A stretch of DNA of 20,741 nt from Christensenella sp. UBA1782. Its GTDB lineage: Bacteria > Bacillota > Clostridia > Christensenellales > DTU072. Position 1 is the stretch's first letter. Each line of letters starts with the position of its first letter. The position numbers and the translations under genes were made by a program. The notes below the pieces were generated by a model, which saw nothing but the letters and a program-made list of their open reading frames with translations, was not told the origin of the DNA and made no database searches. Location: the NCBI GenBank assembly GCA_002315475.1, contig DCGI01000017.1, positions 30,019 to 50,759 of the forward strand, in the 5' to 3' direction. Of this stretch, positions 1 to 6,941 are shown piece by piece.

Positions 1-2
1 TC

Positions 3-2207
3 AAGTACGAAGAAGACTACGACGGCAAAAGAATCCCCACCTGCTGTTTGGATACCATACCGAGCTTTCTGGAAGATAACGACTATCGGAAAGCTCTGGC
101 TTTTTCTAAGGGCGACCTGCAAAAATGGTATAAGTCGCAAGCCGCATACGTCGAAAGAGTTTCCAAACAATGGTTAGAAGACGCCTCTAAAGAAAAGCCC
201 TACGATATATTTATCTGCTTCAAGGACAGCGACCAAGAGAGAGGCATCGAAAGGACGCAAGACAGCTACGATGCAATGGAAATCTATACGCAGTTGCAAG
301 AAAAAGGCTATCGCGTCTTTATGAGCCGAATTTCTTTACAGGATAAAACGGGCGAAAAGTACGAACCCTATATTTTCCAAGCTTTACAAACGGCAAAGGT
401 GATGATCGTGTTTGGTTCTTCGGTGGAGTATATTCAGTCCACCTGGCTCCAAAACGAGTGGAAACGGTATCTCAAACGCATGGCAAACGGAGAAAAGCAA
501 AAGAACTCCTTAGTGGTCGCCTATAAAAATTTGAATCCGTCCGCTTTACCGTCCCCGTTAAAGAGAACGCAATGCCTAAACTTCAATAGCAATCGTTTTT
601 ATCTGCTTTTGGTGGAGTATCTGCAGAATTTTTTCCAACGGCAACCGACCGAAACGAGTGTGCAAGAACGACAGGTTCTCGCCACGACGAAAACGCCGAA
701 GCAAAAGCCCGTTCCCGAAATAAACGATTCCGCCTCCGTCATCGGCACGAAGGACACCCTTGACCGTACCTGTACGACGGAAAAGAGCAAAGCGCCACCG
801 CCGATGCCTCCCAAACCTACGAAACCCGAAGATCGGAAGAAAAGCAAAAAGAAAGCCGTCATCGTCGTCGTTTGTCTTTTGGTGCTTGCACTGATCGGCG
901 TAGGTATTGCCGTACTATCCAACAAGAAAAACGATAATCAGGGTGAGGACAACGATGGCACTACTGTAATTTATACGATTTCCTATATATTGGGTGGAGG
1001 AACAAACGCTACCGATAATCCTACTACCTATACGGTAGAAGACGAGATAACTTTGCAAGAAGCGACCAAAGAAACCAACAAAGAAGAGCTATCTTCTACC
1101 CATGTCGGCAACGGAATGTACTCTGTAGAAACCAAAATCACGGCGTATACCTTCCTCGGGTGGTATACCGAAGATACCTATCAAAATAAGGTGGAAACCA
1201 TATCGGGAACGGGTAACAGAACGCTGTACGCTAAGTGGAGCGAAAACGTTACTACTACGACTTCGGAACAAGCGTATAACCGAGACGGTAATTACATCTA
1301 TTTCGGTATCTATCCGCAAACGAAAGTAAGCGACAGCACCACGATCACCGCCCTGAACAATGCGATCGACTTCGACAATAAAAAGCCGACCAACGGCAAC
1401 AACAACGGTTGTACGAGCTATAAGTATTATATCGGTGGTAGCAACAGTACCGACTATATGTGGTATCAAGATGTCGAGTACAACGGCAACAAGTACAGAG
1501 GGGTGTACTTCACGAGTTACAGACCGAATTCTACAACGGGTAGCAGTAGTGCCGACAGAAGCTATCAAGACAATAACGGCTATACCACAAGTACAATCTA
1601 TTGGTTCCAATACGAACCGATCAAGTGGCGAATTTTGGAAGAAAAAGACGGATATGTGACCATTCTTGCCGAGCTGATATTGGACAGTCAAGACTACTAT
1701 TCATCGCGTAGTTCTTCTTCCTTCAGTCACAACGGCGAAACGGGCTATGCCAACAACTACGCCTTATCCAATATAAGAAAGTGGCTGAACGAAACCTTCT
1801 ACAATACGGCGTTTACTTCCTTGCAACAAGCCTTAATCCGAACGGTAACGGTGGATAACAGTGCGAACAGTACCACAGATATCGGAAACAACATAACCAA
1901 GGCAACAAGTTATGCTAGTAGCAACACAAACGATAAAGTATGGATACTTAGTGAATACGAGGTAACCAAGAGCGATTGGGGCTTTGCAAGTTATAGCACT
2001 GAGGACACGGCAAGAAGAAAGACCACGAGCGATTATGCTCGTTGCCAAGGGGTGGAATCTGGCGGAACCTATGACGACAAGGGCTATTGGTGGCTTCGTT
2101 CACCGTACTATAACTATAGTAGCAGTCGAGGTGCATCCGTAGCGACGGCGTTGCCAATTACATCTTCAATGTCAGTTATACGTCTTACGGCGTCGTCCCC
2201 GCTTTGA
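3..2207 (+). CDS. TIR-domain transmembrane receptor-like protein with InlB-type repeat and DUF6273 ectodomain (5' partial, 3' frameshifted)
   Basis: The frame is open from base 3, so the true start lies upstream; a TTG at 48 is only an internal codon. Counting from base 3, residues 67-205 form a TIR domain (YDIFICFKD strand; W148-x3-E152, where the catalytic Glu of NADase-type TIRs sits). A proline/lysine-rich linker follows, then a KKSKKK cluster and one membrane span at about 284-305, predicting TIR inside and the rest outside. Residues 323-412 resemble the Listeria-Bacteroides (InlB B) repeat, ending in FLGWYTED and LYAKW. From about 430 the protein is DUF6273 (YFGIYPQT, PIKWRILEE, RKWLNETFYNTAF, YWWLRSP), a family I take to have a lectin/sulfatase-modifying-factor-like fold. 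A one-base deletion at about 2127 diverts the last 27 residues out of frame and ends the protein at TGA 2205-2207. In Bacillota this TIR type is usually an N-terminal module of unknown signalling role; NADase activity is inference. Confidence 0.85.
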   Translation, partial: KYEEDYDGKRIPTCCLDTIPSFLEDNDYRKALAFSKGDLQKWYKSQAAYVERVSKQWLEDASKEKPYDIFICFKDSDQERGIERTQDSYDAMEIYTQLQEKGYRVFMSRISLQDKTGEKYEPYIFQALQTAKVMIVFGSSVEYIQSTWLQNEWKRYLKRMANGEKQKNSLVVAYKNLNPSALPSPLKRTQCLNFNSNRFYLLLVEYLQNFFQRQPTETSVQERQVLATTKTPKQKPVPEINDSASVIGTKDTLDRTCTTEKSKAPPPMPPKPTKPEDRKKSKKKAVIVVVCLLVLALIGVGIAVLSNKKNDNQGEDNDGTTVIYTISYILGGGTNATDNPTTYTVEDEITLQEATKETNKEELSSTHVGNGMYSVETKITAYTFLGWYTEDTYQNKVETISGTGNRTLYAKWSENVTTTTSEQAYNRDGNYIYFGIYPQTKVSDSTTITALNNAIDFDNKKPTNGNNNGCTSYKYYIGGSNSTDYMWYQDVEYNGNKYRGVYFTSYRPNSTTGSSSADRSYQDNNGYTTSTIYWFQYEPIKWRILEEKDGYVTILAELILDSQDYYSSRSSSSFSHNGETGYANNYALSNIRKWLNETFYNTAFTSLQQALIRTVTVDNSANSTTDIGNNITKATSYASSNTNDKVWILSEYEVTKSDWGFASYSTEDTARRKTTSDYARCQGVESGGTYDDKGYWWLRSPYYNYSSSRGASVATALPITSSMSVIRLTASSPL

Positions 2208-2216
2208 AAATTAGAC
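1270..2216 (+). repeat. DUF6273 coding repeat, copy 1
   Basis: First of two direct coding repeats, from the YFGIYPQT motif to the KIRLS end. The segment 1587-1810 differs from the partner 3041-3264 at only three of 224 bases. The rest is less similar, and the 60 bases after the WWLRSP motif are very different. Confidence 0.85.
2127..2188 (+). other. Putative DGR variable region 1 (carries a one-base deletion)
   Basis: Lies between the conserved YYNYSSS segment and the conserved GVVPALKIRL tail of DUF6273 copy 1. Compared codon by codon with 3587-3649, 15 of 20 codons differ, all changing the amino acid, and 13 of the 15 keep the same third base. Examples (copy 1/copy 2): tgc/cac, agc/ctc, gtt/tat, aat/cgt, atc/tac, ttc/aac, agt/tat, tac/ggc. 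The adenine-free codons ggc, gcc and gtc are unchanged. The first codon is gcg in copy 2 but only cg here, which is the frameshift. A DGR origin is inference from this pattern. Confidence 0.6.
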
Positions 2217-3685
2217 TCTCCGACGACATAGTTACGATAGATATAGAAGTTACGATTGATGACAAAACGTCCGTTTATGGGGATAGCCTTGAAGAATTGA
2301 CGTATACGATTACGAGCGGAAGTGTAGCAGAAGGCGACGACCTCGGCATCACCTTGTCGAAAGAAGAGGGAGAGGACGTCGGCACGTACGCTATTACGGG
2401 CGCATGGACAAACAACAAATATAAGGTAATTTTTAATGAAAGTACCTATTCGATAGAAAAACGTAGTATTACGGTAAAAATCGACGATAAGTCAAGCGAG
2501 TACGGAGATAGCTTTGTAGACCTTACCTATACCGTAACAAGCGGAAGCGAACTGTCCGAAAGTCCTGTGGGGATTACTTTGAGCAAAGAAAACGGAACGG
2601 CGGTAGGAACATACACTATAAGCGGAACGTTTAGCAACGCCAATTATGAAGTAGTCTTAGAAGAGGGAACCTATACAATCTATCATATTTCGTATTTTTG
2701 TCCCGAATGCAAAGAAGAAATTACCGATTATTGTCGACACGTTGATTCTATTCATTTTGGACAATATCCGCAGAGCAAAGTAAGCGACAGTGGTACAATA
2801 AACGCCCTGAACAATGCGATAAGTTTCTCCACCAAAAAGCCGACCAAAGTCAACAACAACGGTTGGATAAGTTATAAGTATTATATCAGCGGTAGCAACA
2901 GTACCGACTTCATGTGGTACATTGACAAAGAATACAATGGCAACAAGTACAGAGGCGTGTACTTCACGAGCTACAGACCGTATTCTACAACGGATAGCAG
3001 TAGTGCCGAAAAAAGTTATCAAGACGATAACGGCTATTACACAAGTACAATCTATTGGTTCCAATATGAACCGATCAAGTGGCGAATTTTGGAAGAAAAA
3101 GACGGATATGTGACCATTCTTGCCGAGCTGATATTGGACAGTCAAGACTACTATTCATCGAGTAGTTCTTCTTCCTTCAGTCACAACGGCGGAACGGGCT
3201 ATGCCAACAACTACGCCTTATCCAATATAAGAAAGTGGCTGAACGAAACCTTCTACAATACGGCATTCAGTAGTATGCAACAAGCGTTAATCCAAACGGT
3301 AACGTTGGATAACAGCGCAAGGAGTACCACGGATACCGGAAACAACCTAACTTGGGCATCAGGCTATGCTTGTGGCAACACAAACGACAAGGTATGGCTC
3401 CTCAGTGAACAAGAGGTAACCAAGAGCGATTGGGTTTTTGCAAGTTATGATACCAAGGATACGGCAAGAAGAAAGACCACGAGCGACTACGCTCGGAGCC
3501 AAGGGGCATCTACGGAATCCGGAGGAACCTATGACGGCAAGGGTTACTGGTGGCTCCGTTCGCCGTACTATAACTATAGTAGCAGTGCGAGGCACGTTGG
3601 TCTCGGTGGCTATGCCCGTTACTACAACTATGTCTATTTTTCGTATGGCGGCGTCGTCCCCGCTTTGAAAATTAGGCTCTCATAG
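2204..3685 (+). CDS. C-terminal part of the same receptor: MBG-like repeats plus second DUF6273 domain (separated by frameshift)
   Basis: This reading frame begins at a TTG (2204) that overlaps the TGA of the upstream gene and has no visible Shine-Dalgarno. It probably is not an independent gene but the downstream part of the receptor, reachable by repairing one base near 2127. The frame then reads through the lost end of the first DUF6273 (GVVPALKIRLS) into about 155 residues holding two MBG/YDG-like beta repeats (VTIDDKTSVYGDSLEELTY and the related segment beginning ITVKIDDKSSEYGDSF). A small Cys cluster follows (CPEC, then C and H about ten residues on, at 2699-2745). The second DUF6273 runs from HFGQYPQSK to the natural end GVVPALKIRLS-stop and is about 80% identical to the first. 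No signal peptide or membrane span is present, so alone it would be a cytosolic orphan fragment. Reinitiation at the TTG cannot be excluded. Confidence 0.75.
   Translation: MKIRLSDDIVTIDIEVTIDDKTSVYGDSLEELTYTITSGSVAEGDDLGITLSKEEGEDVGTYAITGAWTNNKYKVIFNESTYSIEKRSITVKIDDKSSEYGDSFVDLTYTVTSGSELSESPVGITLSKENGTAVGTYTISGTFSNANYEVVLEEGTYTIYHISYFCPECKEEITDYCRHVDSIHFGQYPQSKVSDSGTINALNNAISFSTKKPTKVNNNGWISYKYYISGSNSTDFMWYIDKEYNGNKYRGVYFTSYRPYSTTDSSSAEKSYQDDNGYYTSTIYWFQYEPIKWRILEEKDGYVTILAELILDSQDYYSSSSSSSFSHNGGTGYANNYALSNIRKWLNETFYNTAFSSMQQALIQTVTLDNSARSTTDTGNNLTWASGYACGNTNDKVWLLSEQEVTKSDWVFASYDTKDTARRKTTSDYARSQGASTESGGTYDGKGYWWLRSPYYNYSSSARHVGLGGYARYYNYVYFSYGGVVPALKIRLS
2750..3682 (+). repeat. DUF6273 coding repeat, copy 2
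   Basis: Second copy of the repeat, starting at HFGQYPQSK and ending at the receptor's stop codon. It keeps the reading frame through the variable segment that is broken in copy 1. Confidence 0.85.
3587..3649 (+). other. Putative DGR variable region 2 (intact frame)
   Basis: Encodes a Tyr/Gly/Arg-rich segment between YYNYSSS and GVVPALKIRL in DUF6273 copy 2. The amino-acid makeup (Y, N, R, S, G, H at scattered positions) fits the ligand-binding face of a lectin-fold DGR target. The following bases, ggcgtcgtccccgctttg, are identical in both copies (2189 and 3650 onward), as expected for the unmutated 3' anchor of a variable region. Confidence 0.6.
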
Positions 3686-3686
3686 C

Positions 3687-3750
3687 CTATCCCACAAGGA
3701 AATCCTTCCGGCAAAATTATTTGCAAGGAAGGGTTGACTTTGCGGGATAG
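3687..3750 (+). other. Nested inverted repeat directly after the receptor stop codon
   Basis: The outer arms CTATCCC (3687-3693) and GGGATAG (3744-3750) enclose CCTTCC (3704-3709) / GGAAGG (3727-3732) and GCAAA (3711-3715) / TTTGC (3720-3724), with a four-base ATTA loop. The structure starts two bases after the stop codon and about 40 bases after variable region 2. Some DGRs carry a hairpin just past the variable region that promotes retrohoming. It could equally be mRNA 3'-end structure. Confidence 0.6.
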
Positions 3751-3754
3751 AAGC

Positions 3755-3783
3755 GCGCCCTCGTTCTGCGAGGGCGTTTTTTG
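3755..3783 (+). terminator. Rho-independent terminator of the receptor gene
   Basis: Perfect 8-bp GC-rich stem CGCCCTCG (3756-3763) / CGAGGGCG (3769-3776) with a TTCTG loop, followed by six T. It closes the receptor transcript. Confidence 0.9.
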
Positions 3784-3787
3784 TACC

Positions 3788-3817
3788 CAAGCGTGAGGCT
3801 TGCAAGCGTGACGCTTG
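3788..3817. repeat. Tandem pair of 15-base palindromic units
   Basis: CAAGCGTGAGGCTTG is followed directly by CAAGCGTGACGCTTG. The units differ by one base and each is itself a near-perfect or perfect inverted repeat (AAGCG-TGA-CGCTT in the second). It resembles a REP-type short interspersed palindrome; whether it recurs in the genome cannot be seen here. Confidence 0.5.
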
Positions 3818-3972
3818 ATCCGTTGTGTGGGGATAGATCTTCTCCCCTTTGAGAGGTGCGTGTCGTTCCTTGATAAGTCCTTACTATCCTCTTATTGAGA
3901 AATGGCGTTATTTCATACGAATAGTACACCTGTTTAACAACAAGCGGTAAAAGTTTTGGGAAAGAGGAGGTT

Positions 3973-4014
3973 CGGAGGAGGATAACCTTTTTCTTAAAAA
4001 GGGTTCCTCCTCCG
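3973..4014. repeat. 42-base imperfect hairpin
   Basis: The arms CGGAGGAGG (3973-3981) and CCTCCTCCG (4006-4014) are continued by an AACCTTTTT / AAAAAGGGTT inner stem around a CTTA loop. One arm is purine-rich. No T-run follows, so it is not a standard terminator; it could be a small interspersed element or a leader structure for the next gene. Confidence 0.5.
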
Positions 4015-4072
4015 AGCAAACTATAAACCCTCCGCAAAATACCGTTTTTCAAAAAAACTTAAGACAGCAGAG

Positions 4073-4078
4073 TATACT
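4073..4078 (+). promoter_or_regulatory. Candidate -10 element just upstream of the cysteine-cluster gene
   Basis: TATACT lies seven bases before the ATG at 4086. No good -35 is visible at the usual distance. If used, transcription would begin at or next to the start codon, giving a leaderless mRNA. Confidence 0.3.
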
Positions 4079-4085
4079 AAGGGGC

Positions 4086-5138
4086 ATGAAAACGTTTGTA
4101 CCCGATTATTATCCCGATTTCCATTGTAAATGCGGGGCGTGTCGGCATTGCTGTTGCAATGGTTGGGGCGTATCTTTGACGTATGTAGAATACTGTCGGT
4201 TGATCGGTTTGGCGTGTTCGCCGGAGCTACGCAGAAAACTGGACGTAGCTTTTTATTTTCCCAAAGATCGGGACGAGAAGCGGTATGCCGTCATGAAGAT
4301 GAATTATTTGGGAAACTGTCCTTTGCAACGGGAGGACGGGTATTGCGGGTTACAATGTGAATGCGGAGAAGACGCATTACCTTCCATTTGTCGAATGTAC
4401 CCGAGAAACATTCTGTTTACCGATTTGAACGAGGGTGCCTGCGCCAACAGTTGCGAACGGGTGGTGGAAATGCTCTTTGAACGGCAAGACGGCTTGCGTA
4501 TGGTGGAAGCGGAAACCCCCGATAAAGCGATAACGTTCGACGAAAAAGAAAGGGAAGAACAACGGGAAACGATCGCATTTTTGCAAAACCGAACGTTGTC
4601 GATGGAAGAAAGGCTCTCGGCACTCGGTGAGAAAATCGAAAAAAAAGAGGAGCGGGAAGCCGACGAAAGCACTACCGTCAGCACGTTTTTTTCGGTTTTG
4701 CACGCCATAGCCGACTACAGTCCCACGTTTCGGCAGTACGCAACCATAGCCGAAGAAAATTTGCTCGTCGGGACGGCGTATTCGTTGGCGAGTTTTCGAG
4801 AAGCGGAAAAAAGCTTTTATCAAAGATTTCCCGATGCCTCGACAGGTTTGGAAAACGTCATCAACAATCACATAATTTTCGAGCGGTTTCCGCACGCACG
4901 ACACCACGAAACGGTTTTTGAACAATATGCCGCACTCTGTTGCGTGTTTTCGCTCTTACGATTCATTACGGTAGGGTACACGAAAACGAACGGCTTGCCC
5001 GAGGACTTAGTCGATTGTATTGCGGGTTTGTTCCGTTGTTTCGAACACTCCGACGCACAACGGGTGATTTTGTATCAACTGCAAAAAGCGGGGATGCTCT
5101 CCCATTCGTTCGTGAATAGTCTGTTACGCATTTTTTAG
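4086..5138 (+). CDS. fliB: FliB/YkgJ-family cysteine-cluster protein (flagellin lysine-N-methylase-like)
   Basis: A 350-residue protein whose N-terminus carries a dense cysteine cluster (C14, C16, C19, C22-C24 in a CKCGACRHCCCNGWG context). Further cysteines are C78 and C87 (GNCPL, GYCGL), C91/C93, C102 (SICRMYPR) and C119/C123. This is the arrangement of the FliB-type proteins of Bacillota, in which the YkgJ-like CxxCxxCC domain binds metal or an Fe-S cluster. The named member methylates flagellin lysines, but many relatives sit in genomes or loci without flagellar genes, and none are seen here, so the substrate is uncertain. The ATG is chosen because the cysteine cluster starts at residue 14 and no later ATG would keep it. 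AAGGGG lies only one base before it, a poor Shine-Dalgarno distance. The 3' end overlaps the convergent GH127 gene by four bases. Confidence 0.75.
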   Translation: MKTFVPDYYPDFHCKCGACRHCCCNGWGVSLTYVEYCRLIGLACSPELRRKLDVAFYFPKDRDEKRYAVMKMNYLGNCPLQREDGYCGLQCECGEDALPSICRMYPRNILFTDLNEGACANSCERVVEMLFERQDGLRMVEAETPDKAITFDEKEREEQRETIAFLQNRTLSMEERLSALGEKIEKKEEREADESTTVSTFFSVLHAIADYSPTFRQYATIAEENLLVGTAYSLASFREAEKSFYQRFPDASTGLENVINNHIIFERFPHARHHETVFEQYAALCCVFSLLRFITVGYTKTNGLPEDLVDCIAGLFRCFEHSDAQRVILYQLQKAGMLSHSFVNSLLRIF

Positions 5139-6934
5139 GAGAAAATTCTTCTGTCTAAGAAACACTTTATACGATTCCGGGGCAGATTTTTTGCGTAGGG
5201 CAAGAATACGGAATACTTAGAAGAAAAATCGTAGGTTCCGCCCGCCGAAGCGTAGTCTATCAAAATACTTTTTTTCCCTTGATAGCTAAGCTCCACTTTG
5301 TCCAAACAATCACCGCAGGCAAGTCGACGGAAGGTAGGGAGCCCGTTGCGTTCGGCTCGTAAGGCGGTCGGGAAAACGGGATGCAGGTCGGTATAACGAC
5401 GATCCAACGCATAGGTCAACGGACCTTTGGTGACGTACAATACCCCTCCGTCATAACGGGATAAAGGAATACGGGCAAGAACGTAATCCGCATCCAAAAA
5501 GATTTCGATACGTTCGGTTTTTTCGGTTAAAGAAAGAATGACGTAACCGCCGATTTCGGCAGGGGCGACGACCGTTCCGTTTTGTGTAACGGTATACTTT
5601 CCGCACCATGCGGGAATACGGATACGCAACGTTCTTTTCTCGTTTGAAATAAATTCACACTCGAAAAGAACCCTCCCGTCGGTCGGATAGTCGGTGGTTT
5701 CCCGAATGAAACCTTCCCAAGAAACGGTTTGATTCTCAAAGTAGTTTACCGTCAAAGTGTTTCCGTTTTTTATAACGGCGTTTTCGGCAAAGACGCCTAC
5801 GCCGGTCGGGGAAATGGCGGTGCAACAGCTGTATATGCTGCCGTCGGCAAACCTCTGCATACCCCCTATCGGCAGGATAGAACGCTTCCAACCGGCGAGA
5901 GGGGAGTACCAATCGACGGGAAGACCGTGCGTCTTGTTGCGATGAGAGGGATTCAGTACGCCGAGATAGGCGTTATAAAAAGCTTTTTCCACCACGTCCA
6001 AATAGCGAGGGTTGTCGGTGACTTTGTACAGTTCGGACAGGTAGAGCATGACGGAAACGGTAACGCAAGTTTCTTGCATGGGTTTTTTGCGCGGGGTGGT
6101 TTGATTGACCACGCCGAAATTATAATTTTCCGTTTCGCAACCGGCACCGCCCGCTACGGTGATTTCGTCGGCAATAACGTAAGAAGCGAATTGCTCGCAA
6201 ACGTCCAGTATTTCTTTGTTACCCGTTACTTTTCCGTATTCTAAGTATCCTTCGAAACAAGAAGTCATTTCGTAGGCTTTGGTGTACCGAAAAGAGGACG
6301 GGTGGATACCCTTTTTGATAGATTCGAAAATATTATAGTCGACAATGCAACCGGTGGAAATAATATATTCGGCAAAGTCCAAGTATTTTTTGTTTTGCGT
6401 TTTTTCGTAAAGAAGCACGAAGGCTTTCAAAACGGAAGCACTGTTGAGTCCGCCCCAGTTGGAGGAACAGGCACAGATATTCTCGTATTGCTTTCCCGCT
6501 CCGATGCGGTCGACGAGGTAAGATAAGTGTCTTTCCAAAGCGTCGAGGATTTGTTTTTTTAAGGCGTCGCTCCGACAAATATCGTAGAAGTATTCCAACC
6601 CGACGGCGACGTATTTTCGGCACCAAATGTCCCACGAAGTAAGTTCGCATTCGTCCCGATAAGCGGAAAATTTACCCGATTCCCGTTGGGTGGAAAGCAG
6701 GTCTATCACCGTTTTTTCCAGAGTGGCGTAGAGTTTTTCATCTTCCGTCGCTCGGTAAATAAGACAGGCACCCCGCATGATTTTTCCCCAGTATTCTCCG
6801 CGATAATGACCGCTACGGTCGATAGGATACCGGAAGGCGTTGACGAGTCTTGCCCAAAGAACGTCGTCACCGACTTGACAGTCGATAAAAAAGCGTAAAG
6901 CGTTTCGTATAAGATTTTCTCGCCGTTGCAGCAT
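5135..6934 (-). CDS. Glycoside hydrolase family 127 (DUF1680), beta-L-arabinofuranosidase-like
   Basis: A 599-residue protein with the (alpha/alpha)6-barrel pattern of GH127. The cysteine-metal active site is recognisable: E288-T-C290 in MQETCVTVS and the C370-C371 pair in YSCCTAISPTG. In the characterised Bifidobacterium enzyme the equivalent residues hold zinc and one Cys of the CC pair is the nucleophile; the general acid could be E267 or E269. The C-terminal third is beta-rich, as in the family. There is no signal peptide, so it should act in the cytoplasm on imported arabinosides. It starts 7 bases after the GxGYxYP stop, with GAGG overlapping that stop as ribosome binding site, so the two are co-transcribed and probably coupled. 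Substrate specificity within GH127 is inference. Confidence 0.85.
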   Translation of the reverse strand: MLQRRENLIRNALRFFIDCQVGDDVLWARLVNAFRYPIDRSGHYRGEYWGKIMRGACLIYRATEDEKLYATLEKTVIDLLSTQRESGKFSAYRDECELTSWDIWCRKYVAVGLEYFYDICRSDALKKQILDALERHLSYLVDRIGAGKQYENICACSSNWGGLNSASVLKAFVLLYEKTQNKKYLDFAEYIISTGCIVDYNIFESIKKGIHPSSFRYTKAYEMTSCFEGYLEYGKVTGNKEILDVCEQFASYVIADEITVAGGAGCETENYNFGVVNQTTPRKKPMQETCVTVSVMLYLSELYKVTDNPRYLDVVEKAFYNAYLGVLNPSHRNKTHGLPVDWYSPLAGWKRSILPIGGMQRFADGSIYSCCTAISPTGVGVFAENAVIKNGNTLTVNYFENQTVSWEGFIRETTDYPTDGRVLFECEFISNEKRTLRIRIPAWCGKYTVTQNGTVVAPAEIGGYVILSLTEKTERIEIFLDADYVLARIPLSRYDGGVLYVTKGPLTYALDRRYTDLHPVFPTALRAERNGLPTFRRLACGDCLDKVELSYQGKKSILIDYASAGGTYDFSSKYSVFLPYAKNLPRNRIKCFLDRRIFS

Positions 6935-6941
6935 GGTTGCC

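Larger units (their letters stand above)
3686..4085. other. 400-base intergenic region rich in palindromes
   Basis: Between the receptor stop and the cysteine-cluster gene. It holds the nested hairpin, the terminator, a tandem palindromic repeat at 3788-3817, a 42-base hairpin at 3973-4014 and a candidate -10 at 4073-4078. No credible protein-coding gene is seen, and nothing here resembles a template repeat for the variable regions. Confidence 0.7.

Noticed and set aside
1089..1691. 200-residue antisense frame opposite the first DUF6273 domain, with a look-alike at 2657-3145
   Set aside because: The resemblance between the two is only the mirror of the duplicated sense gene. They are Val/Ile/Arg-rich with no ribosome site and lie opposite a clear coding frame.
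2110..2135. Programmed -1 frameshift joining the two receptor frames
   Set aside because: No slippery heptamer is present at the junction, and copy 2 shows the intact base; an indel is simpler.
2204..2206. TTG start of an independent second receptor gene coupled to the upstream stop
   Set aside because: No Shine-Dalgarno is present, the frame continues the upstream domain exactly, and one restored base fuses the two; kept as a reading frame but not as an independent gene.
3717..4052. 111-residue minus-strand frame in the receptor/FliB intergenic region
   Set aside because: It runs through the terminator and two hairpins and has no ribosome site or family resemblance.
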